Source: Ypsolopha sequella
Taxonomy: Eukaryota; Arthropoda; Insecta; Lepidoptera; Ypsolophidae
Assembly: GCA_934047225.1 (NCBI GenBank)
Contig: OW203983.1
Location: 41,598,310 to 41,662,309, forward strand
Reading direction: 5' to 3'
Length of the DNA: 64,000 bases
Position numbers and translations under genes: made by a program. Below the pieces are notes generated by a model. That model worked only from the letters and a program-made list of their open reading frames with translations. It ran no database searches and had not been told where the DNA came from. Shown here piece after piece: positions 8,688 through 18,790 of the stretch; positions within the stretch are counted from its first letter, which is position 1; each line of letters begins with the position of its first letter.

Positions 8688-11449
8688 TTGTAAGTCCCAG
8701 AAACCACGTAGAAGTGTCCAGCGTCCTGTATGCAGGCGGCTGATGTCAGAATGTATCTGTGAATATTTCGTCTTTATGAGTTTCCTTAGTTGCTGGGTAC
8801 CTACTGAGTATGATGATTCCCTTATGTTATTGGTGCCTAAACTTTGACTAAAGCATTTAGTCAACTTTGACTAAAGCATTTAGTCAAAGATGCCTAAAGA
8901 GATATATATTTCGAGTTTTGTCTGCTCGTGTATTTGCTTCGTTATACGAGTATCTGCGAAATCACTCGACGGATTTTGCTTCGGTTTTCACTAGTTACTC
9001 GAATCAACATACAGACTACAAAAATTATTATTAACAAGTAATGTTCAAGCCGAAAACTGCCTATATATTTCACGCGAAAAAAAAGCAAAAGCTAGTCTAT
9101 TATCGTTATTGACGTGTAATGATGTTAATTTTGTCTGTCTTTATCTGCATGTAACACGTATCGCAAATGGATTATTGAAATTAAGTGGCGAGACATGGAA
9201 GGTCAGGCACCAAAAGAAGAAAACCGAATTCATTACATTCTGTCCAAGGCAGGGTTGCCATCCGTACGAGGTTTCTCGTACAAGTACGAGATTTAGAGCT
9301 CCCGGTACGAGGTACGAGCTCACATCTATCCTCGTACGAAATTGTACGAGATTCAAGAATACAAATTTTAATTTTAATTCGTGGATACAAACTATATTTC
9401 GGAACGCACCTTAATCGGGAACGAGATACACTGCTGCTATCACTGAGAGTATAAGATACTCGTATAAGCAGCATTGTACATCGTTTTCCGGCAATCATTC
9501 GCTACCGCTAGGGAATTCCCCCGATATTAAGGCGATTACCATCGCCAAATTAGCAGCTCGATATTTGTCACTACAAATATCAACGGAAACGACATTGAAA
9601 TAACGTTCATATCAGCGCGCAATGCATAGTGGCTGTTACGACGCTCGCTGCGTCCTTGATAGAGCGAAATAGGGGAAAATTATACTTTTCACTTGGACGT
9701 GATTACTCGATTGAATAATCTTATGTTATGTTTATAGCTATAAAGTTTATCTATTTATCAAAGCATAGATGAATTCAATCGGCCAAGCAACTCAGGAGCA
9801 GTAGGGAATTTGAGGTCAAAAAACACACTTCAGTAAAAAAAAAAAAACATGTAGAAGTTTTGGTGGTATGAAAAAGAAAACTGTTGCATATGTTGTCTAA
9901 GAGTTGATTATTCATAATACATTTTTTCATTATTTTTGGTTTGGCCATAAACGAGGAGTAGGCTTTAGAAAGTACCCATTTGGCAATAGTAAGGCCCTTA
10001 AACTTCGAAAATTTAATTATTTGGACTCCAAGGTTCAACTGTGGACGTATAACAATCAAGAACGACATACTCCTCGTGCACGATGACGCCGCCGCACAGC
10101 CAGCTCCGGTACGCTTGCAGCTTCTTGCTTGTATTCGGTAGCTTCAGGTACACCTGCAATACAAACAAATGGGCGGTTCGATGGGTGGTGCTCATACTTG
10201 GTTCTTCTGGAAATACACGAAACAGTGTGGGGAAGAACTAAGAATTGAACGACAGTCAGTGATAAATGAGCCAGGGACATTGCAAGAGCTGGACATCTGT
10301 AGACGCGCTTATAGCAAAGAGCAGAGGGCCTATTATGTATCTTCAGTTGCCATCTGGACTGGGTGTCTATCATCAAAAACATAGATATGATATCGAATTC
10401 CAATTGTATAAGGGTATGTTCGCACTTGAAGTGACGACACAGTTCGTAAATAGTTCAATACCCACTAAAGGCAATTTTGAAAGTACCGTTTTAGCTATGA
10501 TTTTGATGATAGGCACCTAGTCCAGCGGGGGGCCTATTATGTATCTCTAGTTGCCTTCTGTACGGGGTGCCTATCATCAAAAACATAGATATACCATCGA
10601 ATTCCGATTTCCCAAGGATATGTTCGCACTTGAAGTGACGACACAGTTTGTTAATAGTTCAATACCCACTAAAGGCAATTTTGAAATTTCAGTTTTTATC
10701 TATGTTTTTGATGATAGGCACCTAGTACAGTTGGCAACTAAAGATACAGAATAGGGGAGATACAGAATAGGGGGGCAGTTGTCAACTAAAGATACAGAAT
10801 AGAGGGGCAGGACGTCGTCGTGGGCGTGAGGAAGAAAAGTTCTATGCTCAACAGTGGGCGGGTTGATTCCTGCTTAGAATTTAATAGATAACATTTTTAT
10901 ATCTTCAAAAACATAAAAATTAATGTTTACTTAGGATAAATCTTTGTTTGCTGCGACAAGTCGTGTGCGCCCCGCGTGTCATCTTGAAAATACCTCTGCG
11001 AAGTATGAGATAATCCTAGCAAGCCATAATATCTGTAAGTCCCAGTGCTTCCAAACCTTCATTCTATGGTGTTCCCCTAATTTCAATGACCTTATATTTA
11101 AAACGGAATTGCGGAATATAATAATCTTCACTAGCATATTACTATATTTCACTTTATACGTTACCATGTAAGGTCTGCCATCGCGTACTTCTCTTCCGTC
11201 TATGATTCTTCTGGTATTATTCACTATATTCTTCTTTACTTCTTCTGGTAACTTCGTTACTAGCTGCTGAATATTTTGTGGAAGTTCTGTCGTCACTTCT
11301 AAACATTGAACATCTGAAAACAAAAAACATTGCTAATTAATGAAGATTATTGTCAAGTTGGTTCGCAATTCAAATTAATAAATAAAATAAAAAATACCTA
11401 AAATATATAAGCTGACGCAAAGACATATATTTGAAATTAACTTCATCAT
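8688..11449 (-). CDS. Secreted serine protease homolog (chymotrypsin fold), first four coding exons
   Basis: Four exons join in frame: 11449-11398, 11313-11165, 10153-10071 and 8756-8688, all with GT/AG introns. The start is the first of two adjacent ATGs and gives a signal peptide (residues 1 to about 20, 'MMKLISNICLCVSLYIL'). A propeptide follows, then 'RRIIDGREVRDGRPYMVYLK', the activation site and the start of an S1 protease domain. 'SWLCGGVIVHEEYILTSAAC' then follows. In active enzymes this region ends in AAHC; here the catalytic His position is Ala, so the product is probably a non-catalytic homolog. Exon 4 ends 'HFYVVSGTYK' with donor GTAAGT. Exons for the Asp, Ser and C-terminal parts were not found; they lie left of the window, were missed, or are lost. 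Introns 2 and 3 carry MITEs. Possible 5' UTR exons lie near 11552-11573 and 11738-11766. Confidence 0.85.
8843..8887. repeat. Tandemly doubled 22-bp palindrome
   Basis: The sequence 'tttgactaaagcatttagtc' plus 'aa' occurs at 8843-8864 and again at 8866-8887. Each copy is a palindrome (TTGACTAAA-GCA-TTTAGTCAA). It is in intron 3 of the protease homolog, about 90 bp upstream of exon 4. Confidence 0.85.
9245..9352. repeat. Cluster of GTACGAG heptamers
   Basis: About eight GTACGAG/CTCGTAC heptamers occur in 100 bp, starting just after 'cagggttgccatccgtacga'. The leading 'cagggttgccatc' looks like a hAT-type terminus. A matching right end was not found, so this is probably one end of a MITE lodged in intron 3. 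Confidence 0.55.
9531..9997 (+). repeat. TTAA-flanked MITE, copy 1 (467 bp)
   Basis: Flanked by TTAA at 9527-9530 and 9998-10001. Left end 'GGCGATTACCATCGCCAAAT'; right end read inward 'GGGCCTTACTATTGCCAAAT'. The interior matches copies at 43097-43542, 45880-46344 and 58696-59158. It is inserted in intron 3 of the protease homolog, about 70 bp from the exon 3 donor. TTAA targeting suggests a piggyBac-like source, but the ends are not the classical CCC type. Confidence 0.8.
10325..10810 (+). repeat. MITE family C, two copies head to tail
   Basis: Copy 2 (about 10325-10526) loses its last terminal bases and runs straight into copy 3 (about 10527-10757). Both share the internal 'gttcgcacttgaagtgacga' block and the inverted ends around 'atcaaaaacatagatat'. 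Partial repeats of the terminal phrase 'agatacagaatag' follow to 10810. The pair fills much of intron 2 of the protease homolog. Confidence 0.75.
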
Positions 11450-11829
11450 GATGTGATACCTTGGGCTAGAAAGGATTAATTAACCATTTCTTTTAATTTT
11501 TAATTAATTTCATGCATCGTTGAAGAAAAATTCAATCTGCCGTCTACTTACTCGTGGCAATTGGTATTCGGATCTGAAATAAAAGTTAGCAATATAAATA
11601 AAACACTTTATGCAATTTCCTATTAGAACAACTTCATGATTGCCAAATATTGGTGTTTTGTGCTTCACACGTCTAAGACTAATGAAAATTAATTACAAAC
11701 CTGTCCTGCGATACGTTTTTTTTTCTTACCGCCATCTCACCAAATTGCTTTTCTTTTTCTGTACGAAAGTAAAGAATACACAGTACCTAAAGATGGCAAC
11801 TAATATACGAGACGGCAAGTATACTCCTA
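11450..11829. other. Upstream region of the protease homolog
   Basis: No domain recognised. On the minus strand a 22-base segment (11573-11552) is bounded by 'tttatttcag' and 'gtaagtag', and a second segment (about 11766-11738) lies between 'cgtacag' and 'gtaaga'. Either could be a 5' UTR exon of the gene starting at 11449; this rests on splice-site appearance only. Confidence 0.25.
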
Positions 11830-11835
11830 GCAGCT

Positions 11836-12182
11836 AGGCCAGCAGGTCTTGTGACATAGAGGAGGTTACAATAGCTACAGACCGGTTCACAGAGAGTGCA
11901 GCTGCATTGTCAGCAATAGGCAAACCTGTAAAATCATAGGAGATTGCCATGCAGAACTGCAAAACCTGTCGACCATGTGCAAGGTGCAGCTATGCTGGAA
12001 CAAAGCACGCAAGGGGAACCAAGGTAATGAACAAGCAGACTCTTGCTAAACTAAGATTCCACATGAAGGAAACGACACGGAGTATTAACTCGGCGGAAGT
12101 TTTCAGAGAAGAGATGAGAAAACACAGCGCACAGCAGGAAGTGGACAGAACGAATAGACTGCTGAGTGATAATGATAAATAA
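11836..12182 (+). pseudogene. Unrecognised decayed coding remnant
   Basis: A plus-strand frame reads 'DIEEVTIATDRFTESAAA', an in-frame stop, then 'MQNCKTCRPCARCSYAGTK' and a Lys/Arg/Glu-rich tail ending at 12180-12182. Composition looks protein-coding, with five Cys residues clustered at the start of the second part, as in a small zinc-binding module. An AATAAA follows at about 12252 and then a (TAGAA)n tract at about 12291-12320, as at the tail of some LINEs. I do not recognise the family. A retrotransposon 3' fragment or a processed gene remnant are both possible. Confidence 0.3.
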
Positions 12183-12290
12183 ACTAATAATACTTACCGG
12201 TAGGGTAACGCAATACTTACCTTCTATAACGTTAACTGTTAAAATATATTGAATAAATGATGTTAGGAGTATGGATATAACTGGACGGAA

Positions 12291-12320
12291 TAGAATAGAA
12301 TAGAATAGAATAGAATAGAA
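12291..12320. repeat. (AATAG)n microsatellite
   Basis: Six or so uninterrupted copies of AATAG. Pentanucleotide tails like this commonly mark LINE 3' ends. Confidence 0.8.
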
Positions 12321-12374
12321 AAATGTTTATTAATACACACAGTACACGAAACGACACAATACAAAAATACATAA

Positions 12375-13577
12375 TAGTAGTTTATGCTACAAAGGCGCAA
12401 AGGAATAAATTACGAGGACGATTTAAAACACGAGCGTAGCGAGTGTTTTAAACGTAACCGAGTAATTTATTGCTTTTACGCCCGTGTATCATACTACATT
12501 TTTCAATGCATAGTGTGAGGAAATGAAAACAAATATAATCTTGTGAACTTTGAATTATAATTGGCTCAAAAGGACTGTATCCAAAGCCGTTAAACGGTGT
12601 AAAAAAAGTATAACGTCTATGGTACACAGGAAAGGCTGCAGGTTAGCCAACCATTGTAAATAAATAAAAAAAAAAAAAATTTTAAAGCCCTAGGGCAAAA
12701 TAATCGACTTTCTGTTCGGTTTTGATTAGAGATGAAACGGATATCCGGTTACTATCCGGTATCCGGCCTATCCGGCCATATTTTTGGTATCCGGTATCCG
12801 GCCGGATAGTAGCCAGTATCCGGCCGGATACCGGATACTTAACTCAGCATATAAAAAGTCGTTTAAATCACAAAATAAATTGATTGTATCAATGATTCAA
12901 TAATCTAAATTCTAATACATAAAGTGAATAAGAGTTGATAAATACAAGCTGTACAGCAATTGTTGGGAATTAACTTTTGTGCTTTTCTTCATACATTACA
13001 CCAGCTTCTTTTGCTCTCACAATATACCGGATGTAACTCAACAGGTATCTTTTAATAAAAACACATGGTCTAAGAATCATACTGAACAACTTTTCCAAAG
13101 AAATACTTGTGGAAATGAAAAAATATTTTTCAATTTATTTTTTCAATATGTTACTTTGGGAAATTTGTTCTGTATGAACAGTAGATTACGCGGTTTCATT
13201 TAATTATACCTCTCCATTTATATACAGTATACACCGCTGCAAGGAGACAAAAAAGATACATATTTACGAATTTTGTAGGATCGGAAATTGTTTCGCGTTT
13301 GCAGACCAGCATTTGTATGATTGTGATTGTGATTTAGAAAATGCACAAATAATCTCGCCCAGTTGCACCCGCACGCACCTTGGTGCGTAATATTTAAACT
13401 TGCTCAATTAGTGCGAAACGCATATCTTGAGCCGGATATTCGGCCGCCGGATATCCGGCTATCCGGCCTAGTGCGTCGCCGGATATCCGGTATCCGGTAT
13501 CCGGCCAAACCACTATCCGTTTCATCTCTAGTTTTGATGCATAAAAATTGGGCCTTTACGAGCACATGCATTGAAAA
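12375..13577 (+). repeat. Repeat E, copy 1, interrupted by a hAT element
   Basis: Bases 12375-12726 and 13539-13577 match, in opposite orientation, the copy at 63057-63755. Shared phrases include 'aacacgagcgtagcgagtgt', 'ttttacgcccgtgtatcat' and 'gccctagggcaaaataatcg'. The block 12727-13530 is absent from the other copy at the corresponding place, where 'ctgttcggttttgatgcata' reads straight through. Confidence 0.85.
12727..13530 (+). mobile_element. Non-autonomous hAT-type element (804 bp) with 8-bp target duplication
   Basis: Flanked by GTTTTGAT at 12719-12726 and 13531-13538. Termini are 'TAGAGATGAAACGGATA' and its complement 'TATCCGTTTCATCTCTA' (right end 'actatccgtttcatctcta'). Both ends carry many CCGGATA/TATCCGG repeats. 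The small ORFs inside have no transposase motifs. The empty site is visible in the repeat E copy at 63 kb. Confidence 0.85.
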
Positions 13578-13687
13578 GAAATTAAAAGCACAAAAATGGT
13601 TAAACATAATTCTAATATAATTCTAAAATAATAATTCTAGAGTTGTTGCATGTACTGTAAAATACTAAACTGGCCCTGGCTCAGCAA

Positions 13688-13990
13688 ATGTTGGAGATTA
13701 ATTTTCAACGCTGGTTTTCAGCCAGTACCATTGTACTCCTAATAGTAAACAAGCACCTTTTCACTACAGGTGGCACCGATAGCATACCATGCAGAGGGTG
13801 CCCTCAAGAGGATGAGACAGTGAAGCATTACTATTCCACTGCTCTGCAACTGAAGATACAATACGAAAGACAGGGATAGTGACAAGTTCCACCTTCCCTT
13901 CACTGGACCGTTCGGCTCTACTTCAAGGAGCTGTCCTGGCTGAAGTGCACAACACTCACGATCGTGGAGAGTTAGTGCAGGACTTATACC
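13688..13990 (+). pseudogene. Possible LINE C-terminal remnant
   Basis: The frame at 13688-13879 includes 'CRGCPQEDETVKHYYS', which resembles the 'CR.CGEE.ET.EH' segment near the C-terminus of some LINE ORF2 proteins. The next frame (from 13879) encodes 'LAEVHNTHDRGELVQDLYRY'. No RT motif is present, so the call rests on one short motif. Confidence 0.25.
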
Positions 13991-14797
13991 GCTATCAATT
14001 TAGAATTTTTCAGCAAAAATGCATAGTTTGTGTGAAAATTAAAGTACATGTGAACGAAACACGATTTTTGATAAAATACAATGAATGTTGTATTGAAACA
14101 TCTAATAACCCGAACACACCCTATCTATATAGTATTTTATGTTGTTTATATTTTAATTAATTCCATACAGTTTTATGATGAGCATTTGGTTTCTGCACTA
14201 GCCAGCAAATATTATAATTAAATTTGTAATTTAGCAGATTATTCTAAGATTGAAGGGACTTGTTACGTAAATAAAAGTAAATACATTTTACATGAACACA
14301 TTTATTTTATTATTTCTTACCACCATCCACGATATTATATCGAAAATTTCCAAGCATATAGCATTTAAAAATTATTTTACTTCCTAAACTGACTATGCTG
14401 CTTAATAAATATCTGATAATCTTGTATGTTTTGGCATACCCAATAATCCTTTTATGTGAACTCTGCTTGATGTTGTTTTCTTACAGTGGTCGAGTTGCTA
14501 ACTTGGGATTTTCTTCAGCAACTTTAAACGGCACATTCCACTTGCGCATCATAAATTTATTTCGTCACTCTACTTTCATCCATCTACATATCCAAACCAC
14601 CGAAGCGTTCCTTTTTCTATAAATAGTACTTTTAAAAAAATAGTAGTGTAGCATTGCACAGTGACATGACATAGTTAGGTAGCATTCCTAAACGCCTGGG
14701 TAAATGTAAAATTTAAACTGTCAAAGTGAATTTTACATTTATAACAAGGTTTATATACTGTACGTTTTCAATTCAATTCAATTCAAAGCCGTTTTAT
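13991..14797. other. Gene-free stretch
   Basis: AT-rich DNA with no recognised gene or bounded repeat; a short 'attcaattcaattcaa' run lies at about 14770-14787. Confidence 0.4.
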
Positions 14798-15113
14798 CCA
14801 AAGATTTCAAAAGTTTAGACGAGCCCTGGCACCTATAATCTATTGCATTGTTTTTGAATGCGTGCGTTAACATAATGCCGACGCGCGCACACTTATGAGT
14901 GCGCAATCTGTCTACCTACGGTCAGCAAACTGATCAGAGTACTAAAGTTGTTAAAATGATTAACTTTAAGTACACTTAAGGCGTCCAACTATCACTGTGT
15001 TCAGATGAGCACTGATTCCAAACGCGTGAGTGAGCGTCACTCATTTATAGGTGGAAACATTTTGGTGCTGTCATACTACGGTAAGGGCTTATCTTTACTT
15101 TTGAAATCTTTGG
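14798..15113 (+). repeat. MITE family B, uninterrupted copy (316 bp)
   Basis: Perfect 17-bp inverted ends, CCAAAGATTTCAAAAGT and its complement. TTTTAT flanks both sides (14792-14797 and 15114-15119). It matches the copy at 42916-43675 but lacks that copy's internal insertion: here 'tacacttaaggcgtccaac' is continuous (TTAA at 14976-14979). Confidence 0.85.
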
Positions 15114-15429
15114 TTTTATCTGGCTTACTGTACGTTTTCACTCGGGTTGTTGTGGAACGGTTGAGAGTAAAGTTTTACATTTACTTGGGTGTTTAGGAAC
15201 GCAACCTTATTATTATTGGCTTCTGATAAAGGGTACGGTCATCAGATCACAATAAACTACTATTTTCCACTAAACACCCACGATTCAGAAACGAAAGCGT
15301 CAAAAATCGTGGGAAAAATTGGCTGTCAAACGTGATTGTGCAGCCAACTTCAGACCACTATAAACCACCATGGTGTGTACAGTGATGGTTGGTTTATTCT
15401 GTTTGTTTACTTACATAACCGACTTACCC

Positions 15430-16312
15430 ACTTAGTCATCTTAACATGAACGACGCCTGTATTTCTCTCTTTTTTATTTCCAGTATAGATAAAAATATAC
15501 AAACTTGTTGAACTTTGCGTAAAAATGAGGCAATATTGACGATATCCTGACAGCTATTATGATTGTGTTTTATCAAATTTTGCTTTTTGGGCTGTAAAGA
15601 GACGTAGTTAGATGTCACTAGAATATACTCATGAAAAAAGATATGAAGAAAATAAGCTGTAGACTTCACATTCGGTTTATACCTATTAAATACCAATATA
15701 AACGGCCCTCTATAGAGCTGTAAAAACATACTTTTGACGTTTTTATTTATATTACGTTTTAGGTTTTTACGTTTTTCATACAAATTTTCTCACTATGAAA
15801 ATGTAGGGATGAACACTTGAGATAATATTTTGCATTTAAAAGTCAACACAGAAAGGAATTGTTGAACAAATAATGTAAAAAATATGAAAACCATGTTGTT
15901 CTATTCTAAAGGGATTAATTATCTACTGTTCAATGTTGCGATAGCTTTGTTTATTTTTTTCCTTGAATTATTTTTTACTAAGATAACAAATAGTTTAATA
16001 CAAGGTTTTCCTTAAGAGGTACCTTTACCCTTGTATTTTTCTTAAAATTCATACAATAGGTATAAACCGAATGTGAAGTCTACAGCTTATCTTCTTCATA
16101 TCTTTTTTCATGAGTATATTCTAGTGACATCTAACTACGTCTCTATACAGCCCAAAAAGCAAAATTTGATAAAACACCATCATAATAGCTGTCAGGATAT
16201 CGTCAATATTGCCTCATTTTTACGCAAAGTTTAACAAGTTTGTATATTTTTATCTATACTGGAAATAAAAAAGAGAGAAATACAGGCGTCGTTCATGTTA
16301 AGATGACTAAGT
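15430..16312. repeat. Foldback with 258-bp arms
   Basis: Arms 15430-15687 and 16055-16312 are near-complementary over their full length ('acttagtcatcttaacatga' at the outer left, its complement at the outer right). The loop contains one arm (15776-16014) of a second inverted pair. The minus-strand ORF of 115 codons in the left arm has no recognised domain and is probably incidental. Confidence 0.75.
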
Positions 16313-16989
16313 TTACACACTTTGCTAAGTATAAACAATTACCGTTTCATGGAAAACTGTTTTGACCTGAAACCATTTCACAAATTCAATTTACTTATTT
16401 TGAATATCTTGTCATCTTGCACTTCTTGATAAGAAATACAATTTCAATAAGTAAAAATACAACTTTTAGTTAAGAAAACTTATAGTTAAAAGTCTGCTGT
16501 ATGCATTAACATATTTTTAATTATATTACAATAGTAATAAAATAATTGGCTTATCCGTCGTCGTGATACCAGCCGTAAATTTCTTAAATAATCTGATATT
16601 GGAAAACCCAATTATTTTGAAGATACCATAATATCATTAAAATATGTTTATGCATATAGCAAACTTTTAACAATAAATTGTCTTGGCTAAAAGTTGTACT
16701 TTACCGTTATAATTATTTCTTAATATTTTGTTACAAATTCGGAGAAATAGCCCTTAAGGAAAACCTTGTATGAAAATATTTATTATCTTTGTAACAAAGA
16801 AAAAAAAAATAAACAAAGCTATCGCCACATTGAACAAACAGTAAATTATTAATCCCTTTAGAATAGAAAGATATGGTTTTATATTTTTTACATTATTTGT
16901 TCTACAGTTCCTTTCTGTGCTTTCTTTCAAATGCAAAATATTATGTGAAGTGTTGATCTCTATATTTTCATAAGGAGAAAATTTGTATG
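15776..16989. repeat. Second, interleaved inverted repeat
   Basis: Bases 15776-16014 ('caaattttctc ... caaggttttccttaag') are complementary to 16752-16989 ('cttaaggaaaaccttgtatg ... gagaaaatttgtatg'), with moderate divergence. The left arm lies inside the loop of the 15430-16312 foldback, so the two hairpins interlock. Confidence 0.65.
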
Positions 16990-18660
16990 AAAAAGTTAAA
17001 CAAAAGGCCATAAAAACGTTATAATATGTATATTTTACAGGGCTGTAAATATTAGCATTTATTGATTTTACCCAGAAAAATTGCCTAGACAAACGGACAA
17101 ACATACAAACATAGGGACAACAAATTAATCCTAAAAGAGTTTTGTTTTTTCATTTTGCGTAAAGGGACCTGAACATTTCAAACTATGATACAAATAAATG
17201 TCTATATTTTAAACACTTGGCGATTTATCCCAAGGGTAAACAGGTGTCCCAAAAGTCAACGCTTTCCCTTGGAAGGCTGGTAGGCCAGCTCATGACTGAC
17301 CAGAATATCAAATTATGACCTCAGCAAAAAGTAGATAGTCTTCGAGTTGATGGTACTTTTATAAATTCGAATAGATTTTTGAGAGTCAAAGCTAACCAGT
17401 TCTAAATTCTAAGAATAAAACTTTTGTCGCGCAACTCTGAATAGTCATGCTATTGATAAAGTCAAAAATAAACCTTGAAATGCTGTTTCATCAGGAAGAA
17501 AAATAAAAACCCAATTTATGAGCAATTTTTTGTAATTAGGTTAGTTCGATAATACACCCTGAAAAAAAATGTCCTATGTTAGTTTTGCAAATTGTCTTAC
17601 ATAACGGCTCATCAAATATTGTTTTTCAAATGATCTGGCAATTTCTGTGTATTACTTTTGAAAAAAAAGTTATTGCTATTTTACTACCAAAGGAGCTGCG
17701 TATTTTTTTAAATAATTAGAATTTAGAATGAAAGAGTGGCGGGCAGTAAAAATATTTGACGTTCATTAGAAATGCCATTTAACACGCGTTAGAGTGAGAT
17801 AAATAGTGACGCTATTTAAAATGAGTTGGAATGAGATAGTAACGCAGTTAAACGTAGTTGAATGAGAGAGGCATAATTGATATAGGCTACAGTGAGATAG
17901 ATAGTGACGTGGTGCATTCCTTCTGAGAATATTTGTTAGTTTCCACTTTTTGTAATAACAACTTAAGTAAAAATTTTTTGTAAAGAAATTTTTGGTCCAA
18001 TTTATTTTCCCGTAAGTGTAAAACCAGCTCAACGGGCGAAAAATATTTAAAGAATGGGTAATTGTGTCAATTCACACATGTCACAATATTATTATGTATC
18101 TCTAAAGGAGTGTCTGAAATGTTCCGAGGGTCAACTGATCAAACACTCAAAAAACCACTTTTAGCCGACCATAATAAATTTACGTCCCGACGTGATAGCA
18201 AGTATTATCAATGCCGTGTGACGATGATCGAAATACACTAATAAATTAGATAAAATAAAATACGTATTACTTTTGACCCTGCCTCGTCCACTCTATTCGT
18301 ATTTTTGCTATGGTGACGCGAGCTTAGAGACCGGGACGAATTTCCCCCCGCGCGCTATCGTAAAATAGAATAAGCCACGCCCGGAACTGGTTTTTGTTTT
18401 GGCTATGTCATACTCTTAAACAAAAATCAACATAATTTTATAAAAAAAGATTGTCGTGGTATGGAGAACTGACAGGACAGTGACAAAGACAGGACAGACC
18501 AAGAAGCTTATAACTTAAAGCTTCTTGGGACAGATCCTTCTGATCATCCTCAAAAATAGAGTATAATGTAAATTTATATGATATACTCAACTGATGCCGG
18601 GTCCAGATCGGACCCGAAATATATCTTGAGCGGTTTAATTTTATAATATAAAGTATTTTA
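16990..18660. other. Gene-free stretch with a short minisatellite and a hairpin
   Basis: About four degenerate 33-bp units built on 'gagtgagataaatagtgacg' lie at 17780-17915. A stem of 11 bp (CCAAGAAGCTT / AAGCTTCTTGG) lies near 18498-18527. A phrase near 18592-18618 ('gatgccgggtccagatcgga') resembles the 'gatgccgggcccgagtggcc' phrase at 59.8 kb. No coding sequence recognised. Confidence 0.45.
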
Positions 18661-18677
18661 TTTTATTATTTAATAAT

Positions 18678-18790
18678 AATAATAATAATAATCGTTTATT
18701 CATTTTTATAACAGCTCATTAGATACTTATTATATCCCGCCAAACTGCAAGGCAGTTTGTTGGCAGAAATTTATTCCTATATATATGTAT
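18678..18790 (-). repeat. (AAT)n tract joined to a retroposon-like 3' end
   Basis: A run of AAT units (about 18680-18702) is followed by 'cgtttattcatttttataac' and 'gccaaactgcaaggcagttt'. On the minus strand this reads as a 3' end with a (TTA)n tail, typical of insect LINEs and SINEs. No ORF remains. Confidence 0.4.

Noticed and set aside
9181..9498. Coding exon on either strand in intron 3 of the protease homolog
   Set aside because: Overlapping open frames on both strands arise from the GTACGAG heptamer cluster and show no domain or splice context.
15436..15783. 115-codon minus-strand protein
   Set aside because: It lies in a foldback arm whose partner arm does not preserve the frame, and it has no domain.
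17230..17570. Tc1/mariner MITE starting 'caggtgtcccaaaag'
   Set aside because: A possible right end 'acaccctg' exists near 17554, but the inverted match is too short to support a boundary.
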